A stretch of 64,000 nucleotides of DNA from Actinomortierella ambigua. Taxonomy: Eukaryota > Mortierellomycota > Mortierellomycetes > Mortierellales > Mortierellaceae. Location of the stretch: positions 1 to 64,000 of the forward strand of contig JAAAJB010000061.1 of the NCBI GenBank assembly GCA_016098155.1. Reading direction: 5' to 3'. The translations under genes were made by a program, and so were the position numbers. Within the stretch, counting starts at the first letter, position 1. Each line of letters opens with the position of its first letter. Under the pieces are notes generated by a model. It was not told where the DNA came from and ran no database searches. It saw only the letters and a list, made by a program, of their open reading frames with translations. This document shows positions 37,805 through 49,449 of the stretch, one piece after another.

Positions 37805-37838
37805 GGTACCCCGAAGGGGGGGTACCCCGAAGGGGGGG
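37805..37838. repeat. GC-rich tandem repeat with hairpin units
   Basis: Two perfect copies of a 16-nt unit (GGTACCCCGAAGGGGG) occupy 37805-37836, followed by the start of a third. Each unit can fold CCCC-GAA-GGGG, and copies are joined by the palindrome GGTACC. It sits just upstream (minus strand) of the acceptor of the orphan exon. Confidence 0.85.
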
Positions 37839-38107
37839 TAAGTCTCGGTTCACTGGGGTAGCTATGGGGCGGGATGCAAGGTGCGCAAGGTTTGAGCATT
37901 TAAAGTGAACGTGGTGTAAACAAAGCGTAGGAGAAACAAAAAATGTGTCCCCTGCTGCATGGACATGCAAGTGGAACTGGAAGTTTAAAGCACCTGTGAA
38001 AAAAAACAAGGTGCTATTTTTTATTTGACGCCAGATGGTGTACCTTTTTTTCTTTAAAACGGGGGAGAGGAAGATGGCACAGCCCATCTACCCACATTGT
38101 GTATGCA

Positions 38108-40886
38108 TTAGCAGGTGGTGGGTTTGGTATGTGTGAACGCAGAGACTGGGACAGAAGTCGACTTAAGAAGGCCACGATCCGGAGGTGGGGGCAAGAACGA
38201 CACAATGGGTCGTTCCCCGTTCAACTTGTCCATCAACATGGTCACCACCTTGTCCGGCATGTACTTGAGCGAGATTGATCGAATAGCATCAGCCATGACG
38301 CCCTGTAAGAAGTGCAAAAGGTGAAAGGAGGTAGTTTTTCCCGTAAGTTTGGTAGTAGGGCAGGAATGTGAAGATCAATGCTTGTGTACTATTCAAATGT
38401 ATCCTCTGTGTTTTTTTTTTCTCCGAAAAAAACTTCATGCAATCACAAACACTTACACGGTTCGCTGTAAGGCTCGTGGCCATCTGCGAGCTATCATAGG
38501 CAGCTTTAGCACTCGGGTACCGATGCTTAAAATAAGCACTAAAGGCTTGGTTGAGCGAGGCCATATCGGTTGAGGGAAGCTCGTGCAAAAGGCTGGCCAA
38601 GCACGCCGCATCCAAGACGGTTTGGGTAGCTCCCTAGAGGTACGATGGGACATAAAGGAGGTCGTATTGGTAAAGATTGTCGAGAGCTAGGGGTAGACTA
38701 CCGTCTTCTCAATTTGTTTAATTCTTACCTGTCCACCAAAGCTAGCGTCAAAAAATGGAGAAGATACAGAAATATGTACAGTCAGTTTTCTCCGCCCAGT
38801 ACGCAAGCTAGATTCAGATCCTTTTTCGAGTCATAGCATCGGGTCCCACAACTTACGGCATGAGCTTATGGCAAGCATCACCAATAAGGACCATCCGACC
38901 AGCATACCACGTGCTGAAACACTTATCTCTAATGGGAAAGAGGAGGGAGAAGGGTGAGAAATTAAACAGAAAATTAAACCGCGTCACTTTAACCACTCTA
39001 CAGACATTCATTTGCTAGCGATAGTGCCTTAGTCATAACCAATCCTTAGCAAATTGACTACGACGTACTCCAGCATGACGCGTGAGATAAGCTCAGGATC
39101 CGTTTTGTCAATCAGGTCTATCATTGTCNNNNNNNNNNAAAAAAAAAAAAAAAAAAAAAAAAGCCGTTTAGGGAGTGGTGCTTGAATTGGCGACTCGTGC
39201 GCGTACTTTTCAAGACCGCAAGACAAGATATGTCCATGAGATGTGACAGCACAGCAAATCATCACCACTCACCTCCAAGCGTCTTGTCGCTGTACACCTT
39301 AAAGTCCCGGACTACATGCAGGAAGTACGTTGTCATCGTAGCGTGAAAAAGGAAAGTGGGTATCGGTTGAAGGCGAGTGAGTTCACGTAGTAAGTACTGA
39401 CAAAATAAGAGTAAGGAGAGGGGTGAGACAGATCACCAGGAAGGAGAAACTTACTTTCAGGCGCAAGCTCTTCGTCAGTACGAAGCTCCCACTCAGAGGC
39501 ACGCAGGGTTTCCTGTCCACTCTTATCCTTGCGGGATAACAGCTTTCCGCCGGCCGTCCAAGCTATCCTGTTTCCTGAAAGTTTCAGCAACCACACCTAC
39601 AAAAATCAAACAGCGCCCCCCCCCCCACCCAGGGTCCCAGTATGAAAACTCCATTAGTCTTACAAGCCAAGTTTAGTCCACAAAATAACCGGACTCGGGG
39701 ACTGAGTCCAACAGCTCCAAACGTCACATGCTTTCTTTTTGTCATGGGAATTACCGTGAAAGGTAAATCATTGGCAAGGATAGCATCCAACTCCGTGTTC
39801 TCCTTGTTCAGCACTGGATACTCCTTGGGATCAAGATTGGTCGCGACACCGACGTTGCAAAACATCTCAAAGTTCAATGGCGCCAAATCGGACTTTGGTG
39901 GCGGCGTACCCTTTTCGGTGAGATACTTGAACATCGATTGTCTCACAGGGCTATAGGCTTGTGTGGAGAAGGAAGAAAAAAGTAGGAAGTTAAAAAAAAA
40001 GGAGGAGTTGAGGTGTTTGCGTATCCGTCTACTGAGAAAGGGGTTGTAAGATATTACGGATGGTCAATTACCTCCCTCGGCACCGATCAAGATGTCGGCT
40101 TGATACTTGGTCTTGTCGGCACAGTACACGGTCACCTGTTCGTCGTCCTGTTCAACGTTCAAGACTCGTTTTCCCCACTGGATGCGATCACTCGGGATTT
40201 TGCTGAGAAGGAACTCCACAAAATCTAGGAGCGAGGGTCCGAAGTTTAGGGAAAAAAAAAGAGTTTGTGTGAGAAAGCAGTGAAAGGACTATCTCACAAG
40301 TATACAATGTCCTCCTCGTCCACCACGACTCTTACCTGCACGAGCAACGCCGAGGGTCCCATAGCCATATCTATTGTCGTTCCCAAGGTAGATTGTTAGT
40401 GCAAGTCCTTACTTGCCATGGTGACAAAGTGGGCGATGAGCACCTTTGTTGTTTTCAAGAAACTAATGTGAGCATACCTTTCCTCAAAGTACTCGGTGGG
40501 GGTTCGACCGATGAGTGAGAGATCCTATCAGAAATGAGGTTCGAAAGAATACGTTTGTGTTTGGTTTTTTTTGTTGTTGGCTCCCTCCCAAAGGAGTATT
40601 TTTTTTTTTCATAGATGGCCGTGTGTACCTGCTTCAAGGTCGTCATGCCGTTGACCTTCAGTGCAACCCGCTCCTTCAGTTCCTCTAAAAGACCCAGCTG
40701 GTCAAAGAGGCGCAGAATCTGACTGCTGAGCGTGAGTGAACTTCCCAATCGCTTGAATGCCGTCGCACGCTCCAGCACCAAGTAGTCCAGACCTGCTCGG
40801 CCGAGCAGGATGGCCATGATGCAGCCTCCGATACCGGCACCGGAAATGAGGATGTTGGCATTGGTTCCAGGAGGTTTAGTCGCCAT
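38108..40886 (-). CDS. FAD-dependent monooxygenase, array copy 3
   Basis: Third paralogue, twelve exons: 40629-40886, 40478-40524, 40336-40370, 40072-40224, 39755-39957, 39455-39596, 39273-39311, 39069-39117, 38857-38928, 38729-38741, 38457-38633 and 38108-38302, giving 460 residues. FAD fold GAGIGG with VLER; GD motif GDACHKLMPFGGQGA. The DG motif reads GAEGAYS, with Glu for the usual Asp and an intron cutting directly through it. Exon 10 is 13 nt (encodes FGGQ). Exons 4 and 5 (153 + 203 nt) together equal the single 356-nt exon of copies 1 and 2, so the intron between them was gained here or lost twice. A 10-base assembly gap lies in the intron between exons 7 and 8 and does not touch coding sequence. 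Function as for copies 1 and 2; activity of the GAEG variant is unknown. Confidence 0.92.
39129..39138. other. assembly gap (10 N) next to a poly-A run
   Basis: Ten N are followed by about 24 A. The gap lies within the intron 39118-39272 of monooxygenase copy 3, so the intron's true length is unknown. The homopolymer is the likely cause of the break. Confidence 0.95.
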
Positions 40887-41700
40887 GGTATTTGTTTTTT
40901 TATTTTTCTTTTCTCACTTTGAAAGTAGGGAGGATAAGAAAGAAATGAAGTGAATGAATGAAAGAATGACAATGAATGCTTTGTGAAATGAGAGGAAGAA
41001 ACTCCACTACTGCCAGTGGGAAAATGGAGAGGAGAAAGGATGCCGGAAGGAGGAGAAGGTTTGGGAACTGGTCGTTGTTTATGTGTTATTGGCGGTGCAC
41101 TTTTACCTTGTACGACATGTGTTTGCAATGCCTTCTTCTATAACTTCACATTCCGAGAGTACATGCGAGAGCCGATTTCATGCACGAAAATGGGGGACAC
41201 TCAACAAGTCGGTAGTGTCACCCACCCTTGTATGATAGACTACTACTCCCAATCGATGAATGCATGTTCAAGAAGGGTTGATGATGGTCGCTTTTGATTT
41301 CTACTAGTATTGCAGCGGCTATGTTGGTTGGATGGTGTTGGTTGCTGTTGCAGTTTTAGCTCTCTCCATTTTTTTTTTTTTTTGGGTCTTGAAGGTTTGT
41401 TTTGTTACCTCCCACTTTTTTGTTTCGAACCTTGCTCCATACGATCGTCTGTCTACACAGGATCTGTTGAGTTTGCGCCCAAGGCCGGAGACAATACCGC
41501 ATTGCTTACCAACCATAATGGTCCTCCCACTTTCTCTTCTCCAAAAAGACGCCCACAGAAGGAGCGTAACCGTTCTGCTTCTACTGGATAGGCCTTTTGA
41601 TTCATTTCATTTTTTATATTCTCGACACTGTCTAGATATTAGGCAAAACAAAGTTAAGAGAGAGAGAGAGAGATAGAGAGAGAGAAAGGAGAAAGAGTTT
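40887..41700. other. spacer between monooxygenase copy 3 and VWA8
   Basis: About 0.8 kb. It holds the 5' side of copy 3 and the 3' side of the VWA8 gene, including a (GA)n run at about 41659-41685 close to the VWA8 stop. Frames of 65-114 codons here have no motifs and overlap each other. Confidence 0.55.
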
Positions 41701-44700
41701 CTAGGCCTTGAGCATCGAACTCAAGAAGATCGACTTCATGATTTGGGGGAGTTCTTTGGTATCCCTGCAAACATGTGCGTGGCTGCCCAGAGCCGCCTTG
41801 AGCTTGTCTGCCTGGTCGGCCAGCGAACCAATGAAAATCATCGAAGAGGTAACACGGTCATCCGATTGTAAGACTGTCAGGAGATTGGGAGAGAAAGAAA
41901 GGTTGCAAGACAGAGAGGTAGAGTGTTAGAAGGTAGTTGAAGACCCCACTTTCCTTGGGGAAGAAAAGATGAAAGCACAGACAGTTGCGACTTACTGCGA
42001 GCGAGATCTTCAGGCTTGATGTTGTACTGGCCAATGTTGGCATCGGATAGGACAACGACGATATAGTCATCGGCATCCTCCTTGACAATCTCCTTCATGG
42101 CTGTGGCCGTGGCTGCCAGCGTGTTATCTCCCGACAAGCAGTACTGTGAGTGGGCACTCATCTGGCTGAGGATCTTGAACACGTCCTTCTCTGTTCGTGG
42201 GTACTTGCCCTCCTTGACAAACTCGAGCGCTGCAGAGTCGCCAGAGTGGGCCACAATCTGATAGGCAAACTTGTGTTCAAACGAACGGAAAGACTCCATG
42301 ATCACTAGATTTTGTTTGTTTGTTGTTGTTGTAGGGTCGTATACCGAAAACCAAAACCAAACACAAGGTAAGTGACTGTGGAGAGAGACAAAAGTGTGCA
42401 TGGTCAAAACCAACAAATAAAGAAAAACAACAAACAAACAATGTTACACTTACTCAGGGCAACTTCCATGGAGCGTTCGAGACGGCGATCATGCGTGTTG
42501 AAACGGTACATACTGGCCGAGAGATCAAAGACAAAGTACATCTTCTTGGGCTTTTGTTGGAAACCCATCTCAGGATCATTTTCTCCGCGCAGCTTGTAGA
42601 TGTTATGTTCTCCTGTCAGACCCTCGATGCTATTCAACGGAGAACCATTGAAGATGGGCCATAGCAGATGAGTTTGCGACCTCCCTTCCGTTCTTTTGTT
42701 CCTTTCATAGAAAAGAGTTTCACGAGTCAGACAGACCCCCCCCCCACTTACAGCTTTGTATCATCGAGGTCGCCCGAACTCTGGTTCTTGAGCCACACAC
42801 GCTCCTTGTTCTTCGCCTCAATGCTCTCAAGAATGACACGCAACTCGCGGATCTCGCGCTGGACATTCTCATGATATTTCATGTAAAGGTCTGCGTCGGC
42901 TTTGGTCATGCTCATCGATTCTAGGTGCTTGCGCATCGTCATGTTGTGCATCTCCATCTGAGCATCTGAAATCAACTGGGGCGGAGGAGCCGTCGTACGC
43001 TAAAGAAATAAAAAAGAAAGCAAGCGAGAGGAATATCCCCGTTGTGCGTGTGAGAAGGAGCACCTTTCAGAAGAGCATCATTCATAAATGAACGAAGGTA
43101 GGGAAGAGGTATTCCACCAAATAAAAAAATATAGAGAGAGAGAGAGGGCGACTTACAATCTCCAGCTTGGAGACATCTTCAAACGTAGGCTTTCGACCCT
43201 CAGTCGGAGGCGTCTTTCGCTGGCCCGAACCTGACCCACCGCCTTCGCCAGAGCCTTCGCCAGAGCCATCACCCTCACCCTCGCCCGAGCCGCCACCGCC
43301 ACCACCGCCTCCTCCGCCGCTAATCACCGACATGGCTTCACCACCCATGCCGTCCGGCAACGGGTCGCCCTCTTCGCTCTCGGGAAGCTGCAAAATGGGC
43401 TGACCATCGGCACCGACAAGCTCTCCTTGCGCATTCACGTACTGGCCCTGCTCATCGCGGTACAGGATCGCGAGCGTGCGGGCGTCCAATGTACCGACGA
43501 GCTTCTTCCAGGTCGAGGCCGCCTGGAACAAGTCTGCGGCATCGACCTGCCAGACGCGGACAAAGCCTGCATTGTCCATTGTCAGTAGGGAGCCATTGGG
43601 AAGCTCACAGACCGAGGCGACGACGCGGTCAAGCTGTGCGCCCTTGAAACCAGTGATGGGTGCATCCTCACGCAGCGTGCTCGTCACGGGGATCGAGAGT
43701 GGGATCGTGACTCGCCAGATGCGCTTCTCGGAAGGGCTGAACAGTTCCAAGGAGCCTTCGCCTCTACCATTCTATTTTGCATTTTTTTGTTGTTTGTTTG
43801 TTTCGTTAGTTGGTTGATAGCGGAGAGAAAAACAAAAAGGAGAGAGACCAGCAGAAATGGTCTAGTGCATGCTCGAAAAACACACCCCCTTCCCCCCAAC
43901 GATCATGCAGGCAAACAAACCAAATAAACAATAGACTCACAGGAGAAGGAATAATCTTAGCCATCTGTTCGGTCTTGCGCAGATAGATCGATGCACTCTG
44001 AAGGTTCGAGTACATGTTACGGACGTTGTCGTCTGAGATAGGCCGCATGTACGAGTAGACATCAAAGCCAGCCTCGGGATCAGCCGCCAAGATGCTCTCC
44101 ACGTTCTTGGCCTGCGACACCACCACACCATCGTTCGTCGTGTGCATTAAACGGATCGACCCATCGGCATCGGGAATGGCCTCGGTAATATATGTCAGAC
44201 GCGTCTTGTTCTTGCCATTGCCGAGTCCCGAGATGGTCACGGGCTGGATGTGGTCTGGGGCTGGAGCATCGGTCTCTCGAGCATAGACGAGGTAATAGTC
44301 GCTCTTCACGCTGTCACGAACCACCCAAACCTTTGGACTCAGCATGTAGAAAGCCACGATGGGGACTGGCAACTCGACCGTGTACTGGTTGCCGGTGTTA
44401 AAGTCAACCAGCACAATGTTCGATCGGTTTTCCTGAGAAAAGGCTAGGTATCCCAGATGAGCCATGGACTTGTCCATCGTCGACGCCAGTGGTGACAGTC
44501 CATTCAGCTAAAACAAAGATAAATGACAAAAAAAAAAGTCCGATGGACAAACATGATGGTGAGTAACACAAGGAAATCCTCCGTCTCAGGTGACAATTTC
44601 ACGCGGTTCAAGCATGACCATTGCAATCCCCTCTCTCCTCCGTATCGCATACTAGGAGTTGTTCCTTTGGATCATATACCATAATCGAGACAATCGAGCT

Positions 44701-47700
44701 CTTCTGAGTATCGAGCGACAGCAGCGAGTTATCGCCCGGGTTATGCATGCACACAAATCGACCACCCGAAGTTGTCTTGACCATGGCCAACTTGAGTCGT
44801 GGAGGCGCACGCTGCAGCGGGAAGTACTCATACATATCGGCGCTTCGGACCGTGCGATGGGCAGCGTCCACAAAGTGCAGCGTCACCGGGTTGGTAGTGA
44901 TCGCGTACAACATGCCGTTGCCGCTGTTACCATCGTCGACCAGGATATCCAACGCCTCACCTCGAGTTGGGATCTTGAAATGGTACAGTTGCTCCGAGAA
45001 CACGACCGATCGACCCTCGGATCGCTCCAGATCCCGTGGTGTGCCAGGTGTGACGGTCCAGCCACCGCGGAAGACGATGGCCTGGGTCTTCACGGGCACG
45101 GGCTGAGCCTTCTCATGGGGTGACTTTCTCCAGGTCTCGGTCAGGATGGGGTCCGAGACCTGGACCTGCTTACCCAACGAAACGGCAAACTCGGCATCCA
45201 AACCAACAGGGATACCGTGCTTCTGGAAGGTCTCGATGAGCATCGTCTTGGAGTCTGGGTCATACTGGTCAAAGTCAAACACGTTCTGCAGGATGCGCGA
45301 GATACCTTCCTCGGGGTAGATTTGCATATGACGGACGACATTGACCAGCTCACGCGTCGAGTACGGGTACGACAACATGCCCTCGTCGACCAGCACACGC
45401 AAATCCTCAAAGGCCGCCGTCAGCTTGAGCAACAGCTCCTCGGGCACGTCCGGTCCATACTTGCGCAGGAGGAACATCTCCGACTCGGCGTCCGGGTTAT
45501 CGACCGCATGACAGCTAAACACATCGCCGACCTCACGGAAAAAATCGTTGCCCAAGAAGGGGAAACCGGGACGGTTCGCCAGCACCATCATGCGGAAATC
45601 TGGGTGAATCACAATCTCGTCCTCCTCGGTCGTTCCCTCCGTCGGCCGCGACACGATCCGACGACCGTCCGACAACACCATCTGCCCATCTTCCAACAGG
45701 TTCCGGATCACACTCGTCACATACGTCGGCGCCTTGTCCGCCTCGTCAATCACCAATATGTAGCCCTCCTGGACGGCCTTCACGAGGGGTGAGTCCTCGT
45801 ACTGCAGGACGCCATCGACGATCGACGGCGTCGCCGTCAAGCTCTGCACCGTTGTGTCGCGGTGGAGCTGGATATATTCGCGGGGCAGATGCAGCAGCTG
45901 AAGGAAATAGTCTGCAAGCTTGTTCTTGCCCACACCTTGGTTGCCAATGAGCAACAAATGTTCGCCCAGCTGAAAGTCCTTGAGCATCTCCATCAAAATC
46001 TCGGTCTGCTTGGGGTTCTCGTGGAAAACAATGTTGGGCACCAGCACTGGGTTCGAGTCTCGCCGCACGGGCTCCTCAATCTTGCCGATCCTGATCGAGC
46101 GCGGTGCTTTCCGATCAGGAAGTACCTCGATTTGCAGCTATTATAATGGTATTAGATAAAAAAGCTGGCGTGATTAGAAGGTCATTCTCTTCCTCCGACA
46201 TATCCTCCCATCCCCCACTGTATCTGTTGCGGACCAAATTCAGAAGAGAGACGTACCTCGCTAGTCTTATAGGTCTTTGGCTTGGGGTGGATGCCCTTTG
46301 TCTTGAGCAGAGCGTTCAGTGCCTGCTTTGCAATGGATGGCAAGAAGCGTGAGAGAGACACCTTGTGGATGGCATCGTACAGGCATTCGTCTGGGAACAC
46401 TGCCAAGCGGCGACAGATGCGAATCAGTTGGCTAATTTGGACAACAAACAAGAAAATACAAAAGGGTTATTATTCGATCGATTCCACTGGCGCTCGTGCT
46501 CACAAAAAGTGGCAACAAAAGGAACAAACAAACTCCATCATACCGAGTGGACATGGCGGAGGAAAGGGACTTGATCGTCTCATCCTGATCCGAGCGAAGG
46601 CGGTTCGCAAAGCTCAAGAGCAGCTTCAGATTCTCCTCAGAGACGCCCGGCGAGAGCGTCGTCAGGAGCAGCGTCTCCTCGTCCTGCGACAGCGGGCGCA
46701 CCGTGATAAACTGGAACAGACTCACAATCTCTGGCGACAACCACGCGCCCGGTTTGCCACCCTCCGTTCCGTTCGACACCGGTCGCGCCAGCGACACAAT
46801 CCGGAACGCCGGATGGATCTTCAAAAGCCCCTTCTCCACCATCTGCTTCTCAGACCAGCCATGCTTGGCCTGCAGGGCCTCGTAATGTGCCGCCCGGAGC
46901 AGCTTGCGACCGTCCGGCAGAGCCGTCTCGCGCTCGTGGATCAATCGCTGCAGCGTCGCCATGGTGCCGAACGAGAGCGTGTCGATGCCGTCCATGATGG
47001 CCAGGGCTCCGCTCAGGGCGGCCTTGACCAAGGCCGAGTTGTCCCAGACCGTATCACCGGCAAAGGTGGTGGAGCGGCGCTGGAGCAGGTCGCGCGAGGA
47101 CATGTCCTTGTACAGGGGGATGTATTCGACCTTGTAACCTAGATTCCGTCCAAACTGGCGCATGAGTGCACTCTTTCCGACACCTTTGGTACCAATCACG
47201 CAAAAGTCGCCCACGGCGTGCGCCATCATCATGCTGACCAGCGTCGTCATGTGGTACGACGTCTCGACAAACATCTCCGACGACTCGAACGGTACCGGCC
47301 CCGCCGCCATGTCCACCGTCACCTTCTTGCCAGAGTCGCCATGCTCAAACGTCGCCACGGCCGAGTGAGGGCCCGATCGCTCGATGCCCACCAACTTGTA
47401 CATCGACTCGCACTGACGAATGATCTTGCCCTCGTCCTCATCAAACCCTTCCTCTTCGCGTCCAAGCCCCAACACGCCAAACCGCTGGTACGTCGCCTCG
47501 ACCAGACTCCGCTGCTCGGCCTCGCAGGTCGGGAGGAGCGTCCAAGGGTAGACCAGGTCCAGGGCAAAGCGAGGCTGGGTCTCTGGGAAATGGCTCAGCA
47601 GCTTGACAGCGCTTTCGATCGAGACTGGAAACTCTGGGATCGAGACATTACCCATAGCAGCGGTAGCCGATCCTGTCGACTCTCCCATGTTCTGGTAGTG

Positions 47701-49449
47701 GCCAGCTCCGAGGACCATCGACACCGAGACCAAGCGTTCGAGCAGCGATGTAGGGACGTTGGAACCCCCGATACTGGCCAGATGTTTCATCTGCGCATCA
47801 AAGCCCGGTGCCTTGACATCGCGCGACTGGAAGCGCGAGCGCAACGGTGGGTCGAGTGGATGGCCGACATATTGCGGGACGGGCAAGCCCAGGGCAATCA
47901 CGGTAAAGTCCTCGCTGACCTTGACCAACTTGTGTCGTTCCATGGTCTCGATGACCGACAGGCCTCCCTCGGCAACGAGCTTGTCAAACCGCGCCGGGTG
48001 GACGAGGAACCGACCATCTTCGAGCGCCATCTCGCGGTTCTCGAGTAGGTTGTTGAGCACGGGCAGCACATTGCGCTCCGCCTTTTCAATGCCGTCCAGA
48101 ATCAAGATCCGGCCCTCCGTCGCCGCACGCACACAGGCTTGGTCGACGTAGTAGGCCGTGCCCCCGACAATCTCGCGACGCTGCTTGAGGTCGCTCTCCG
48201 TCACGTCTTTGGACAGAGGGACGTATTCTACCTCGCGGTTGGTCCTTTTTGTTGTTGACGTTGCATTGAGTTGAAGAAAAAAAATAGTGCAGATTGTGTT
48301 AGACAGAAGGGTAGCACCTAGCCTGGCCTGGCCTGTACTTTTTTTTTTTTTTTTGAAAGAAAACAAAATAGATCTTGAAGGACTTACAGCTCAGCAAACT
48401 TGAGGGCAATGGACCGACGGAGATGGCCAGGAGGTCTACGTGGACGAGAGAGAGGAATCGCATAGGAAGTTGGGGGTAGTGTGCGTGTGTGCGGATTAGA
48501 AGGGTGTGAGAGCTAAAGTTGCCTTGGAACAAGGTTCTTTTACGAGATCGTCATCTCGTCGGTAGAAAACAACGGCTCCATACCCGATCAAGAACATGTC
48601 CTGACGCAGCTTGTCCTTCTGCATCATCCTAAGTAGTTTCACAAGACAAGATCTTTGATGGGTTTGAATGTGCACGATTTCCACGTGCTTTGTGTATCCG
48701 TGCCAGGGTGTCATTTAGACAATAATTTCCCTCCCCTCTCACTTCACTAATTCCTTTACCATCGGAGGTGTCGCAAAACTTCCTATGAAATGACAACAGA
48801 GCACAAAAGGAACAAAGGAAAAGGAGAGAGACAGAGAGGGTGAGCAAAGAAATAAACCTGTTCGTTGGCCCAAGGTGCTGAATGGTGTTTGCTGTCTGCT
48901 GAAAGTAAACGACAAAGAAATCTTTAGGAAAAACAAGGTTTGAACCCGAACCGATCACTTGTCCACTGTCCTAGTTGTTGATCATTACCTGAGAGTCTTC
49001 AAACAGCGGTTGATCGTAATCGGGAACAAACTCTGGGTTAACAGTAGGGCTGACAGCCACTGTGACATCGCCAATGCGGACTTCACCATAGTCTTTGGAG
49101 TGTTTCGAGTTTTTGAAGAGAAGGAGAAACGATTTTTTTGTTATGAGATTCGTCGAGGGCAAATATCATTGACCAATGGGCGAAAGGATCGAAACAGAGG
49201 CTATGTTGGAATGGGATGTGGATGACCAGAATGCTGCGCTGAAGCGGGGCAGAAGGACGTGTTGGAAGGGAAAAAAAAAACTGTCTACGGTCGTTTTTAA
49301 GTACCTGATCCAGAAGACGTGGACTTTGCGGCCTGGATTACCAGCCTGCCGGATCCATCGGGGTGATGGTCGATCACATAGTCAGCCGTGTGAGACAAGG
49401 CTCGCTGGAGATGCTCAAGTCGGTTACGCGCAGACTCGGATGGATCCAT
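41701..49449 (-). CDS. VWA8: VWA8-type AAA ATPase with von Willebrand A domain
   Basis: Fourteen exons (49305-49449, 48989-49092, 48858-48898, 48584-48628, 48388-48435, 46544-48244, 46257-46431, 44653-46137, 43941-44507, 43157-43771, 42752-42999, 42454-42629, 41996-42304, 41701-41873) join to 1943 residues; animal VWA8 is about 1900. It is a dynein/midasin-like multi-AAA ATPase. The first nucleotide site is degenerate (GPPGHLRRS, no GK[ST], as in the animal protein); the second has GTKGVGKSA at about residue 480 and the third GNQGVGKNK at about 820, with LILDG, IMDGID and VIDEAD Walker B motifs. A beta-rich middle leads to a Gly/Ser/Glu linker (about 1570-1620) and a C-terminal VWA domain whose MIDAS reads DLSAS (about residue 1757), with LSGDNTL and VVLSDANI. 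Animal VWA8 is mitochondrial. This N-terminus (MDPSESARN) is not a clear presequence, and the C-terminus is no peroxisomal signal. Exon 3 adds a short insertion relative to animals. Confidence 0.95.

Larger units (their letters stand above)
36284..38107. other. 1.8 kb between monooxygenase copies 2 and 3
   Basis: The copy-2 proximal part contains a (GA)n tract at about 36507-36540 and CT/GA-rich promoter-like sequence. The rest is gene-free except for an exon-like fragment (37653-37788) and a GC-rich tandem hairpin repeat (about 37805-37838), listed separately. The spacer is more than three times longer than the one between copies 1 and 2. Confidence 0.55.

Noticed and set aside
30128..40886. 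Monooxygenase array as a full secondary-metabolite gene cluster
   Set aside because: No synthase, P450, transporter or regulator is adjacent; flanking genes are eL43 and VWA8.
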